From: a bacterium
GTDB lineage: Bacteria; Zhuqueibacterota; QNDG01; JAFGCO01
Length of the DNA stretch: 58,531 nucleotides
Assembly: GCA_016932575.1 (NCBI GenBank)
Contig: JAFGCO010000033.1
Coordinates: 1-58,531, forward strand
Direction: 5' to 3'
A program made the position numbers and the translations under genes. A model generated the notes under the pieces. It did not search any database, was not told the origin of the DNA, and saw only the letters and a list, made by a program, of their open reading frames with translations. How positions within the stretch are numbered: the first letter of the stretch is position 1; each line of letters starts with the position of its first letter. This document shows positions 27,134 to 36,702 of this stretch, piece after piece.

Positions 27134-30070
27134 ATGAAGGCAGCTCAGCATGTAAAATCGGTGCGGGTGTTCATCTTCCTGTTTACCTGCGCCGGTATAC
27201 TTTATTCACAGCAGCCGGCTTTTCCCACGACCGAGGGCTGGGGCAAATATACTGTCGGCGGAAGAGGCGGTGAGGTTTATGAAGTGACCCATTTGAACGA
27301 CAGAGGTGCAGGCAGTCTTCGCTCGGCAGTGAATGCTTCCGGCCCGCGAACCGTTGTATTCAGGGTATCGGGCACGATCGAGCTGGAATCGAATCTTTCT
27401 GTTAATCGTCCTTACATTACCATTGCAGGTCAGACTGCGCCGGGTGACGGGATCTGTATTAAAAAATATCCTTTGATCATTAACACCAACCAGGTGATTA
27501 TCCGCTATCTGCGGGTAAGACTCGGAGATGAATCGGGTGCTGATGAAGATGCCGTATCGGGCCTGCATCGCCGGCATATCATCATTGATCACGTATCCGC
27601 AAGCTGGAGCGTGGATGAAACGGTTTCTGTCTATCATTGTGACAGTGTGACGGTTCAGTGGTGCCTGATATCGGAAAGCCTGTATAATTCCACCCACGAG
27701 AAAGGTCATCACGGATACGGAGGCATCTGGGGCGGGCCGAATGCAAGCTTCCATCACAATCTGTTCGCGCATCATTCCAGCCGGAATCCCCGTTTCGCTT
27801 CTGGCTGCGGAAATACAGATTTCAGTAACAATGTCATTTACAACTGGGGATATCAGAGTGTCTATGGGGCTGAGAAAATGGAAGAAAACAGTACGACCTT
27901 TGTGTTTTCTGCCGTGAATATGGTCGCTAATTATTATAAAGCCGGGCCCGGCACACTGGGCGGCGGCGCGCAGTACCGGATCGTCCGTCCTTCCTCAAGG
28001 AATAATCTCGCGGATTACGGAGAGTGGTATGTCACGGATAATTTTGTTTATGGGTATCCTGATGTGACTGCCGATAACTGGAACGGAGGCGTACAGCCAG
28101 ATCAGAATACCCAGACCGTGAGAGATTCTATCCGTTCCGATGTTCCTTTTCCATGTATTTCTATTGAACAGCAGACGGCCGAAGAGGCCTGTGAGCTGGT
28201 TCTGCAAAATGCGGGAGCTATCCTGCCGAGAAGAGATGCACTAGATCAAAGAATCATCCGGGAAGTGTCCGATGGCACGGCCACATACGGAACGGGCACG
28301 TATAATCAGGAGCACGGATTCGGCACCGATCCAAGCGGTATCATCGATTCGCAAACCGATGTCGGCGGCTGGCCGGCGCTGCATGCCGGACCGGTTCCCG
28401 AAGACAGCGATCATGACGGCATGCCGGACAGCTGGGAAAATGCCAATGGTCTGAATCCGGAGGATCCCGAAGACAGAAACGGGACGGGCGAAGGAGGATA
28501 TACGCATCTTGAGATTTATCTGAACAGTATCACGGAGTTTCCGCCGTTTCTTCCCGGACCCGTCAATGTGACCGCGGAACTGGTTGACTTTACCAAAGTC
28601 GAACTCACGTGGGAGGCCGACCATCTTGAAGACGAGACAGGCTTCCGGATTGAGCGGGCGGAAGGAGAAACAGGCAGCTTCATCACAGTCGCGGAAGTGG
28701 GAGCCGATATCACGACCTGCACTGATTCGGGGCTGAGTGAGCTGACACTGTACCGTTACCGGGTCGCCGCATTTAATGACAGCCTGACATCCGGCTATGA
28801 GAAGATCGCAGAGGTGACGACACTCAGCGCATCCTCACCGCCATTGGCCATAAGCGCGCCATGGCCCAAAAACAATACTGTCTATGTTGTTGCCGCGCCT
28901 TCACTCATGTGGGAAGCCAGCATGAACGCGGACAGTTATGATGTGTATTTCGGTGCAGCAAATCCGCCGCCGTTTGTCTGTAATCAGACAGAGACGATAT
29001 TTGTGCCCGGTGAATTGGAAAGGGGGATAAAATACTACTGGAGAATCGACGGAAAAAATATCCATGGAACCACAGAGGGCCGGGTGTGGAGCTTCACTGT
29101 CAAGCCGGAAATCCCGTCGGGGCAGATTGTCTGCTGGCGATTCGATGAAGGAGAAGGCACAGCCGCATCGGACGAGGGCCAGTATCACATGGACGGATCG
29201 CTGGTGAATATGAGTGCGTCCTCATGGACGGATGGAATCCTTGACGGAGGTCTGAGCTTTGACGGACTGGATGATTATGTTATCGTGCCGCACAGCGGGA
29301 TCCTCGATTTTGGAATAGAAAGCTTCAGCCTGTCCGCCTGGCTGAAGGCAGAGCCGTTAACCGGGGCTTCGATGTACCTGATAAACAAGGGATCATTTGC
29401 GAGAGACGATGCGGCGGGAACCACCGGAAGGTGGTACGGACTCGAAATAAAAAATAATGAATTGAGATTTGCGATCGATGATGATGTCACGAAAAGTCAG
29501 GCCAAAGTTGTTCAGGTGGACACACTGCTTTCCGGGAAGTGGGCACATATTGTCGGTATCAGAGATGCGGCCGAAAGTATCTTGAAGCTGTACGTCAATG
29601 CTGAAAGGGTGTCGACCGTATCCGATGCCACAGGAAGTATCTCACAGGAAGAGGATCTTTCTCTGGGTAACAGCACAACCGGCACGGCGCCGTTATGGGG
29701 CGTGCTTGATGAGGTCAGGATATACAATTACGCGCTCAGTGATTCGGAAGTTCAGGCCATTTATGAATACGTAACCGCTGTTGAAAAAACCAAAGAACCG
29801 GTGCCGAACGAATTCGCACTCGGACAGAATTATCCCAATCCGTTTAACTCTTCAACAAAAATCGGATTCTCCATCCCGAAAAAGTCAAGGGTCATGCTGA
29901 CCGTCTTTGATATCACCGGAAGAAGCGTGGCCAGGTTGTTGGACGAAATAAAAGATGCCGGACACGACTCGGTTCGTTTCGACGGGTCAAACTTAAGTTC
30001 CGGACTCTATGTGGTCAGACTTCAAATCGCGGATAAAACGCTTGCAAGGAAGATGATTTTGATAAAATAA
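27134..30070 (+). CDS. Secreted pectate-lyase-like protein with FN3, LamG and T9SS domains
   Basis: A 978-residue multidomain exported protein. After the signal peptide comes a right-handed parallel beta-helix of the pectate lyase (PL1-like) type: FPTTEGWGKYTVGGRGGEV (opening), GAGSLRSAVNASGPRTVVFRVSG, YITIAGQTAPGDGI, IIRYLRVRLGD, DHVSASWSVDE and NLFAHHSSRNPR. DSDHDGMPDSWENANG (about 425-440) is a TSP3-like calcium segment. Two FN3-type domains follow (about 470-560 and 575-660), then a LamG/concanavalin domain (about 665-880, WRFDEGEGTAASDE). The sorting domain begins at NYPNPFNS near 899. Pectate lyases cleave polygalacturonan by beta-elimination; the exact catalytic residues cannot be confirmed by eye. 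The ribosome site is weak. Confidence 0.88.
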   Translation: MKAAQHVKSVRVFIFLFTCAGILYSQQPAFPTTEGWGKYTVGGRGGEVYEVTHLNDRGAGSLRSAVNASGPRTVVFRVSGTIELESNLSVNRPYITIAGQTAPGDGICIKKYPLIINTNQVIIRYLRVRLGDESGADEDAVSGLHRRHIIIDHVSASWSVDETVSVYHCDSVTVQWCLISESLYNSTHEKGHHGYGGIWGGPNASFHHNLFAHHSSRNPRFASGCGNTDFSNNVIYNWGYQSVYGAEKMEENSTTFVFSAVNMVANYYKAGPGTLGGGAQYRIVRPSSRNNLADYGEWYVTDNFVYGYPDVTADNWNGGVQPDQNTQTVRDSIRSDVPFPCISIEQQTAEEACELVLQNAGAILPRRDALDQRIIREVSDGTATYGTGTYNQEHGFGTDPSGIIDSQTDVGGWPALHAGPVPEDSDHDGMPDSWENANGLNPEDPEDRNGTGEGGYTHLEIYLNSITEFPPFLPGPVNVTAELVDFTKVELTWEADHLEDETGFRIERAEGETGSFITVAEVGADITTCTDSGLSELTLYRYRVAAFNDSLTSGYEKIAEVTTLSASSPPLAISAPWPKNNTVYVVAAPSLMWEASMNADSYDVYFGAANPPPFVCNQTETIFVPGELERGIKYYWRIDGKNIHGTTEGRVWSFTVKPEIPSGQIVCWRFDEGEGTAASDEGQYHMDGSLVNMSASSWTDGILDGGLSFDGLDDYVIVPHSGILDFGIESFSLSAWLKAEPLTGASMYLINKGSFARDDAAGTTGRWYGLEIKNNELRFAIDDDVTKSQAKVVQVDTLLSGKWAHIVGIRDAAESILKLYVNAERVSTVSDATGSISQEEDLSLGNSTTGTAPLWGVLDEVRIYNYALSDSEVQAIYEYVTAVEKTKEPVPNEFALGQNYPNPFNSSTKIGFSIPKKSRVMLTVFDITGRSVARLLDEIKDAGHDSVRFDGSNLSSGLYVVRLQIADKTLARKMILIK

Positions 30071-30312
30071 GCAGTGGATCGTTTTTAACTGTCCTGGCTG
30101 GTGAGAAGGATGTTTGGTTTTTCTGGTGTAATACTTGAAAACTGTGAAAGGCAACATGAAGTCAGATGGCTATTGGCGTATTTAAAATAATTATGTACAG
30201 GAAATTAAAACCATCTTTTTAATGACCAAATGTCGTACAAGTAAATATATTCGTAAATTTAAAAGATTTGGATAATCATTGCTATTATTTGATTTAATGA
30301 AGGTCAATATTC

Positions 30313-30951
30313 ATGTTTGCGGTTGATAGAATAATGAAATATGCATTACTTTTCATCAGTTTATGTTTTTTTCAATGTTTAACAGATAAGACGGAATCTG
30401 TTACAGAATCGGGCGATAGAGATCCATTGATTTATTATTTTCCGGCTTACCCTGGAAAGATTTGGGAATACGATGCTTTTTATGGATTTCAGGCAACATC
30501 AAGTATGGAAGAATATTCCGGAAAAGAATCCTGGGAGATTTTATCTTTTTCAGAGAAGTATAAGAATGGTCAAATACGATGTTCTTTCAAAGGGACAAAA
30601 ACTGACCTTGAATGGGGTAAAAACGAGTTTGATACAGTTTTGGTTGAACCTGTCAATTGCAGTAAAATATATGATATTCAATTATCGAGTGGTGTTTTTT
30701 ACGCTTTTAACATCCGTGATGGTGAATGCAAAACGGTTTTTGATTTCTTTATTAAATATTTTCTGATTGATGACAGGTTTGTAATTGGTTTTTTTCCTGA
30801 TTATCAAGATGAAATCAATATAAAAATTGATGGAGATCCTGAGCTTTATCAGGAATATACATTAAAAAAGGATATAGGTTTATTGAATTTCACCGGTCGC
30901 AGGTGTTCAATATTCGGCGGGCCGTATTTGAAGTATGATATCATTCAATAA
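30313..30951 (+). CDS. Lipoprotein of unknown function
   Basis: A 212-residue protein with an N-terminal hydrophobic stretch and a possible lipobox at CFFQC. The body has many aromatic residues and beta-type strands (YYFPAYPGKIWEYDAFYGF, DPELYQEYTLKKDIGLLNF). It resembles the small secreted proteins that open with xYFPLxxGxxWxY in FCB bacteria, but no function is attached to them. GAAGG lies 9 bases upstream of ATG 30313; an internal ATG at 30334 lacks a ribosome site. Confidence 0.65.
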   Translation: MFAVDRIMKYALLFISLCFFQCLTDKTESVTESGDRDPLIYYFPAYPGKIWEYDAFYGFQATSSMEEYSGKESWEILSFSEKYKNGQIRCSFKGTKTDLEWGKNEFDTVLVEPVNCSKIYDIQLSSGVFYAFNIRDGECKTVFDFFIKYFLIDDRFVIGFFPDYQDEINIKIDGDPELYQEYTLKKDIGLLNFTGRRCSIFGGPYLKYDIIQ

Positions 30952-31156
30952 CATGACTGCTGAGGTCGATCGAATGAATATGGTCGTAAATGCGGATTAG
31001 AGATAACGGTTTTGAAAGTTGATTTTAAGGCTTATATGTTATGGTCAGCATTTGACGCACAGTTTGTTGTGTCACATGAAAGGCATAAGTTAAAGTTAAT
31101 ATTTATTGCTAAACTCAATATAGAAACCATAATTTGAAAATCAAAGGAGTGTCTGA

Positions 31157-31678
31157 ATGAAAACCAGAGGATTGATGATATCTTTACTTTTGATAAATAT
31201 CTCTGCAGTTTGTTTTGGTCAGGATTCCATAAAATTCAACCATACATTGAAAGGTTTTGGAGCGGATCTTGACAAGTACCGGTTTTATTTTCCTTTATAT
31301 ATGAATGATAATTTGAAAATTGAACCTGAGTTTGAACTTTCGTATTCAAAACATGGTAACTATTCTCATATAGATTTTGAGATTGGAACGGGTATTTTTT
31401 ATATCATCAACTACCAAAGATTAATTTCCTATTTCGGCTTGAGAACAGGTTTTTCTTACAATAAGCAACAGCACATTAACGAATATGGATTCATTTTAAG
31501 TCCTGCTATTGGAGGTGAGTGTTTTATTATTGACAGATTTAGTGTGGGTGTTGAACTTTTATTAAAATATGTTCACTCAGATGGAGAAACCGAATACTAT
31601 ATCGATGAAATTCAAGATATAAAAATAAGAAGACTCAATACGTTCACGTATCTTATTGTGAGGTTTTATATTTTTTAA
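31157..31678 (+). CDS. Small outer-membrane beta-barrel protein
   Basis: A 173-residue protein behind AAAGGAG with a signal peptide ending AVCFGQ. Alternating strands with aromatic girdle residues follow: NLKIEPEFELSYSKHGNYSH, IGTGIFYIINYQ, LISYFGLRTGFSY, FSVGVELLLKYV, and a final TFTYLIVRFYIF ending in Phe, the usual BAM recognition end. It is probably an eight-stranded barrel. The ligand is unknown. Confidence 0.8.
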   Translation: MKTRGLMISLLLINISAVCFGQDSIKFNHTLKGFGADLDKYRFYFPLYMNDNLKIEPEFELSYSKHGNYSHIDFEIGTGIFYIINYQRLISYFGLRTGFSYNKQQHINEYGFILSPAIGGECFIIDRFSVGVELLLKYVHSDGETEYYIDEIQDIKIRRLNTFTYLIVRFYIF

Positions 31679-31701
31679 AGAATTGAGTTGCTTTTTATGA
31701 T

Positions 31702-31754
31702 TCACGCGGTCTCAGCGGGAACCGTCTATTTTTGACGCTATACGCCATTCAGCA
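31702..31754 (+). repeat. Short intergenic repeat (family D)
   Basis: GTCTCAGCGGGAACCGT, CTATTTTTGACGCTATA and CATTCAGCAG occur here. Related strings lie at 33062-33110 (GTGAGAGAACCGTTGGTTTT ... CATTCAGCAG) and 54587-54622 (GTCTCAGTGGGAACCATA ... TTTGGCGCT). The copies are imperfect and lie in intergenic DNA. The rest of this 255-base gap is featureless. Confidence 0.35.
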
Positions 31755-31933
31755 GAATGAATGAAGCTATAATTGCAATCCGGTTCTGGGATCGTCGTGG
31801 TATTGTTTGTACAGAACGAAGAATGCTTAAGCTTACGGTTAATTCAAGATAACAAAACATGCCATGAAACCAGAAGTGATAGAGTCAGGATCTGGGCTAA
31901 TGAAATAATAATATTATCAACACAGGAGGGCTT

Positions 31934-33037
31934 ATGAAAAAAAGTTTAATCATCATATCAATAATTCTGTTTGTGTCGACAGGTTGTGACAATCAATCGA
32001 CAAATCCTGAGAATAATGACGCCCTGATATGGACGTTCTCAACCGGAGATTATATAGACTCTTCCTCACCGGCCATTGATTCTGATGGTACAATCTATAT
32101 AGGGTCGGGGCATGATAAAATCTTCGCCGTTAATCCGGATGGCTCCCAAAAATGGACATTTTCAGTTGCGGGACACGGGGGCAGTTCACCTGCAATCGGT
32201 CCCGACGGTACAATTCATATGGGTACTTACGCCATCAATACGGATGGCACGCTGAAATGGAAATTTACAGGTGGAGGTTGTTCTTCATCTGCGGCCATAG
32301 GTGATGACGGGACTGTATATGTGGGATCCTGGGATGATCATCTTTATGCGATTCATCCGGATGGCACGCTGAAATGGAAGTATAAGACGGGAAACGGCAT
32401 ATCTTCCTCTCCCGCCATTGGCAGTGACGGTACTGTTTATGTGGGTTCTGTTGATAAATATCTTTATGCCGTCAGTCCGAATGGTTCACTGAAATGGAAG
32501 TATTCGACTGGAGACGCCATATGCTACTCATCACCTGCGATTGATACAGACGGAACAATATATATCGGATCTCATGATAAAAAGCTGCACGCTGTCAATC
32601 CGGATGGAACGGCGAAATGGTCATTTTTAACCGGGCATTCTGTGGAATCTTCTCCGGTGATCGGCAGTGACGGAACAATCTATATCGGCTCATTTGATCG
32701 AAAATTTTATGCCATAAATCCGGATGGCACGCTGAAATGGAAGTTATCAATGCAGGAAAATGTGTATTATTCATCACCGGCAATTGACAAAGAAGGAACG
32801 ATTTTTGTCGGATCTGTCGATGAGAAACTCCATGCGATAAACCCGGATGGTACTGTCAAATGGACGTTTAAAACCGGAGCGAGTGTCTCCTCTTCTCCTG
32901 CTGTTGGAAATGACGGAACGATCTATGTCGGATCGGATGATTTTAAACTCTACGCAATTCAGGGAACTCCGGGGGGAGTCGCTGATACGCCCTGGCCCAT
33001 GTTCTGCTGTAACAATAGACGTACCGGGAATAAATAA
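31934..33037 (+). CDS. PQQ-like eight-repeat beta-propeller lipoprotein
   Basis: A 367-residue lipoprotein (MKKSLIIISIILFVSTGC, lipobox STGC) behind GGAGGG. The body is eight consecutive ~39-residue repeats of the form SSPAIGSDGTIYVGS-DxKLYAVNPDGTLKWxF, which would make an eight-bladed propeller of the PQQ/quinoprotein type. The tail VADTPWPMFCCNNRRTGN is the usual ending of such proteins. The repeats are close at DNA level too; AATCCGGATGGCACGCTGAA recurs nearly unchanged, consistent with recent internal duplication. Enzymatic PQQ binding is not indicated, and a scaffold or binding role is more likely. A paralogue with an in-frame stop lies at 40760-42268. Confidence 0.88.
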   Translation: MKKSLIIISIILFVSTGCDNQSTNPENNDALIWTFSTGDYIDSSSPAIDSDGTIYIGSGHDKIFAVNPDGSQKWTFSVAGHGGSSPAIGPDGTIHMGTYAINTDGTLKWKFTGGGCSSSAAIGDDGTVYVGSWDDHLYAIHPDGTLKWKYKTGNGISSSPAIGSDGTVYVGSVDKYLYAVSPNGSLKWKYSTGDAICYSSPAIDTDGTIYIGSHDKKLHAVNPDGTAKWSFLTGHSVESSPVIGSDGTIYIGSFDRKFYAINPDGTLKWKLSMQENVYYSSPAIDKEGTIFVGSVDEKLHAINPDGTVKWTFKTGASVSSSPAVGNDGTIYVGSDDFKLYAIQGTPGGVADTPWPMFCCNNRRTGNK

Positions 33038-33264
33038 TAATTAACAGTCTATGCGATCCGGGTCTGTGAGAGAACCGTTGGTTTTTTATGCTCCGGATCA
33101 TTCAGCAGTATGTATGTTGTTATGATGAAAATCCGGTTTCCGCAGTGCCCTGAACGGCTTTTTCTTGGACGAAGGATGTTGGGCAATATCAACCGATTCA
33201 TGAAAACGGTAAAACGGGATGTAAAGTCCGGGGCCAGCGGACCATTTAAACAGAGGATTTTATC

Positions 33265-34104
33265 ATGCTTTCCGCAAAAATTAACATACTGATGATCTTA
33301 ATATTGCTTGTATCCTGCATGTACAGGGCCCCTTCAACAAAAAGAATCGGCAGGTTTAAAACTGAAAGTGATTTATTTCTGGCGCAATTTGACTGTAAAA
33401 CGGATGTGGATGATATTCTCTCGGTTGCGGGTGTGGCAACCATGCTGGCCGATTCCCGTCTCTCCGATGTACAATATCATGCAGTTGCCGGTGCTTATGG
33501 AATACAGGAGGGGTTATATGTGCCGGCCGATGTGTTGTTTGAAACCGCATTCGGCAGTCACTGGTCCGATGCGCACTCGGATCCCAGGCGTGCCCTGAAT
33601 GAAGTGAACAGGCTTGTTATTCAAACATTAAAAAACGGAGGAAATGTCTGGATTGCCGAGGCCGGGCAGTCCGACTTTACCGCTGCCCTGATTCGAATTG
33701 TCCGGAATGCACTGCCAGAGATTAACATAACACCTCTGTTACATGTTGTGCAGCACAGTGACTGGAACGAACGCATGACCACATCGGATGATTTGACTTA
33801 TGTGAAACAGAATGCCTGCTATCATAAAATCCCCGACGGGAACGTGATTGGCAACGGATCTCCGGGATTGATAATAGATTCAGAGGTCAATCTGAAAAAT
33901 TATATTACGCATCCAAAACTCTTACACATCTGGGAAATGGCGCTTGAGATTGCGAATCAATACAATGGCGCAGACGGAAGATATAACAATCCTTCAATAG
34001 CCAGGGGGGGACTGGATTTCTCAGACGTATCTGAAACCTGCTGGATTTTCGGTTTCAATGATTTGTCAGATACAGAGCATTTTTTTAAAGCGTTTTCTTT
34101 ATGA
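33265..34104 (+). CDS. Nucleoside-hydrolase-like lipoprotein
   Basis: A 279-residue protein with a lipoprotein signal (ILMILILLVSC). The start of the mature domain, FDCKTDVDDILSVAGVATML, matches the DxDxxxDD calcium-binding motif of inosine-uridine nucleoside hydrolases in modified form (D-C-K-T-D-V-D-D). NGGNVWIAEAGQSDFTA and INITPLLHVVQHSDWNE fit the Rossmann-like core, and GSPGLIIDSE follows. Related proteins occur near polysaccharide-degradation genes; the substrate is not predictable. It ends 9 bases before the esterase gene at 34114, so the two form an operon. Confidence 0.65.
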   Translation: MLSAKINILMILILLVSCMYRAPSTKRIGRFKTESDLFLAQFDCKTDVDDILSVAGVATMLADSRLSDVQYHAVAGAYGIQEGLYVPADVLFETAFGSHWSDAHSDPRRALNEVNRLVIQTLKNGGNVWIAEAGQSDFTAALIRIVRNALPEINITPLLHVVQHSDWNERMTTSDDLTYVKQNACYHKIPDGNVIGNGSPGLIIDSEVNLKNYITHPKLLHIWEMALEIANQYNGADGRYNNPSIARGGLDFSDVSETCWIFGFNDLSDTEHFFKAFSL

Positions 34105-34113
34105 AAAAAAATA

Positions 34114-35064
34114 ATGAAAATCAATAACCTGTGCGGTTTCGGCCGGATTATCCTGGTTTCAGGAATGATGGTCCCTCAATTGATATTTTCTCAAAATACT
34201 TCCCGGAAAAATAATGACAATATCGGCCGGAAATGGTCCGATATTAATTATGCCGGCGATACCCTGACGGGTCATCTGCTGGATATTTGTCTTCCTGCAA
34301 AAGGAGAATCCCCTTTTCCTGTGATTATCACAATTGCCGGAAGCGCCTTTTTCAGCAACAATTCGAAAGAGAGGGCTTTTCAAATCGGCGAGCCGCTGTT
34401 GGAGCACGGATTCGCTGTTGTTGCAGTCAATCACCGGTCAAGCAGGGAAGCCGGATTCCCGGCACAGATTCATGATATCAAAGGGGTTGTGAGGTTTTTA
34501 CGGGCGAACGCGTCCACATATGGCCTGGATACCACATTTTTGGGTATCACCGGAGATTCCTCCGGAGGCCATCTGTCGGCTTTAATGGGAACAAGCGGAG
34601 GAATCGATACCTTGACATTGGGACAAGTTACTTTATCCATTGAAGGTGACGTCGGAGGCAATTGCAATGAAAGCAGCCGGGTGGATGCTGTCGTTGACTG
34701 GTATGGACCGACCACCTTTCAGAAAATGGATTCTTGTGGAAGCGAGATGATTCATGATGCACCCGACTCTCCGGAATCAACACTTATCGGCGGGCCTGTT
34801 CAGGAAAATGGCGATCTTTGTGCTCTGGCTGATCCCATTACCTATATTGATGAAAATGATCCGCCTTTTCTGATCATCCATGGTGACGCGGATCCTCTGG
34901 TCCCGTATTGTCAAAGCGTTTTGCTCCATAATGCTCTGACGGGGAATGGTGTTTGCAACGAAATGATCACTGTGCCGGAAGGGGGGCACGGCAACGGTAT
35001 CTGGCTGGATGAAAATATAGAAAAAATGATACATTTTTTTGCAGAGGCAAAGAGAAGAAAATAG
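34114..35064 (+). CDS. Secreted alpha/beta-hydrolase (BD-FAE-like esterase)
   Basis: A 316-residue exported serine hydrolase. After the signal peptide come an HGG-like strand (PVIITIAGSAFFSNNSKE), the nucleophile elbow GDSSGG, the acid in HGDADPLVP and the histidine in EGGHGNG, so the triad looks complete. The pattern (AVNHRSSREAGFPAQIHDIKG, DWYGPTTF) matches esterases that remove acetyl or feruloyl groups from plant polysaccharide side chains. It directly follows the nucleoside-hydrolase-like gene and has no strong ribosome site, consistent with coupled translation. The preferred ester is unknown. Confidence 0.85.
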   Translation: MKINNLCGFGRIILVSGMMVPQLIFSQNTSRKNNDNIGRKWSDINYAGDTLTGHLLDICLPAKGESPFPVIITIAGSAFFSNNSKERAFQIGEPLLEHGFAVVAVNHRSSREAGFPAQIHDIKGVVRFLRANASTYGLDTTFLGITGDSSGGHLSALMGTSGGIDTLTLGQVTLSIEGDVGGNCNESSRVDAVVDWYGPTTFQKMDSCGSEMIHDAPDSPESTLIGGPVQENGDLCALADPITYIDENDPPFLIIHGDADPLVPYCQSVLLHNALTGNGVCNEMITVPEGGHGNGIWLDENIEKMIHFFAEAKRRK

Positions 35065-35103
35065 CCGACCGATTGATTCATGCTTAAATGCAGACACTCT
35101 TAA

Positions 35104-35130
35104 CAGGCGATTTTTAGCCTGAGTTTTTGT
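35104..35130 (+). terminator. Candidate intrinsic terminator
   Basis: CAGGC and GCCTG form a 5-bp stem around an 8-base T-rich loop, followed by AGTTTTTGTT. It lies 40 bases after the esterase stop codon and before the beta-barrel gene at 35158. The stem is short, so confidence is modest. Confidence 0.4.
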
Positions 35131-35157
35131 TCTGCCGAATTACAGTGGATTGAACTG

Positions 35158-35775
35158 ATGATTAAAATTCTTGTTTACAATTTATTATTTTTACTTCTGG
35201 TGCCTTTCCATTCATTAAAGGCCCGGCCACACAGATTTATATTCAACCGTCCGAGTCTTGAAATCGGGAGCGGGCATAATACGCTTTTTTGGTCGTCCCC
35301 CGTAAGCATAAAGACTCCCGGCGGAGTGCCGGTCAACAGAACAAAATTCTATTTTACATCAAATATTCGTTTGAATTATCATCTGAATTTATTTGGTAAC
35401 ACCCATGCTTTGCCGTTTATCGGTTACAACCGTTTTGGCGGAAACAGTGGCGAAGATAAGTATTATTTTGATACCATAGAAATTGGTTCCCTTTTTATTT
35501 ATCGTATCCTGAATGTACGACTGGGCGCTGGTGCCAAAATAAACTCACAATTCAAAGCCATATATCAGTCATCTTCTTTTGATATGGAAGAAAACCGTTC
35601 AGATTGGTTCACAAAATGGTCATCAGATATGGGTTTACGGGCAGGCTATTATTTTAAACCGGTTTATATCAGTATTGAATGCTGGTTCGGATTGAGTAAC
35701 CTGGCAAACCGTCCATTGCCGAATACCAGGATCAGGCAGAATCATTACCGGATTTTGATTGGCTACACCATTTAG
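35158..35775 (+). CDS. Outer-membrane beta-barrel protein
   Basis: A 205-residue protein with a signal peptide ending HSLKA. Alternating aromatic strands (KFYFTSNIRLNYHLNLFGN, TIEIGSLFIYRILNVRLGAGA, WSSDMGLRAGYYFKPVYISIECWFGL) and the hydrophobic last strand HYRILIGYTI indicate a small barrel. The ribosome site is weak. No family-specific motif was recognised. Confidence 0.75.
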   Translation: MIKILVYNLLFLLLVPFHSLKARPHRFIFNRPSLEIGSGHNTLFWSSPVSIKTPGGVPVNRTKFYFTSNIRLNYHLNLFGNTHALPFIGYNRFGGNSGEDKYYFDTIEIGSLFIYRILNVRLGAGAKINSQFKAIYQSSSFDMEENRSDWFTKWSSDMGLRAGYYFKPVYISIECWFGLSNLANRPLPNTRIRQNHYRILIGYTI

Positions 35776-35926
35776 GATTTTGGTAAATCCCCGGAATCGT
35801 GAGTACAGTTGGAATCACTTTGAGTTGTCTCCCTGCAATTTAAAACAGGCACCCCGACACTTTAACCTATCATCCACCGCATTTTTTTATTCTTGATTAT
35901 TTTCTATATAATGAATACAATTTAAT

Positions 35927-36451
35927 ATGTCGAATGATATACTTGACTATTTCAGGAATACAAAAGGCATGATTATCGATATCAGGCACAACAGAGGCGG
36001 TGATAATATGTCTTCGTACTTTATAGTACAAAGATTGATAACATCACCGATAACCGATGTTGGTTATTCGCGTGTGAAAGGGAAGCTGGAACACACTTTT
36101 TATCCTGCGGGAAATTTTCAGTATTCAAAACCGGTGGTATTGCTTATCAATGGCGTCTGTTACAGTGCGTCTGACCATATGGCGAATTTACTTAAGAAAG
36201 TGCCTCATGTTACCGTGATCGGTGATACCACTGGCGGTGGAGGCGGCATACCCGGCCGGTATAAACTGCCTCAACTCGGGCAGGAGTTTCGTGTTCCAGT
36301 GCTGTGTTTGATACGATACGATGGCGGACATGTGGAATGGAACGGCATACCTCCTGATATTCTTGTGCCGCAAACGAAAAATGATATCAATAATAATCGA
36401 GACAAGCAGTTGGAGTGCGGAATCAGTTTTATTAATAATGCAACTCGCTGA
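35927..36451 (+). pseudogene. N-terminally truncated S41 (tail-specific) protease
   Basis: Only the C-terminal catalytic half of a C-terminal processing protease is present, 174 residues compared with 350 or more in the family. Recognisable blocks are MIIDIRHNRGGDNMSSYF, KPVVLLINGVCYSASDHMANL (the nucleophile serine region) and GDTTGGGGGIPGRYKLP. There is no signal peptide, no PDZ domain and no ribosome site before the first ATG, and the 150 bases upstream do not contain the missing half. The motifs themselves look intact, so the loss is probably a recent 5' deletion. It could still be expressed as a fragment, but processing activity is unlikely. Confidence 0.7.
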
Positions 36452-36702
36452 CCGGCCGTAAAAAGCATCAGGAGGGTAATGGAACGGTTTTTTTGTTTAG
36501 TAAATTGCATTTCCGGGAGATTATTTATTGGTTTTCAACCGGTTATTGTTGCTATGGACAGAAATGAAGCAGAGCGTTCAGGATATGCTTCCCCATGGGA
36601 GGTCATGGGAGTATAAACAGAATAATTCACGGGATAGCGATTGCTGACCCGCGGCCGCATAGTCATTTGCCAATCCCGGTGAAGAATGAATGAAAGAAAC
36701 AA

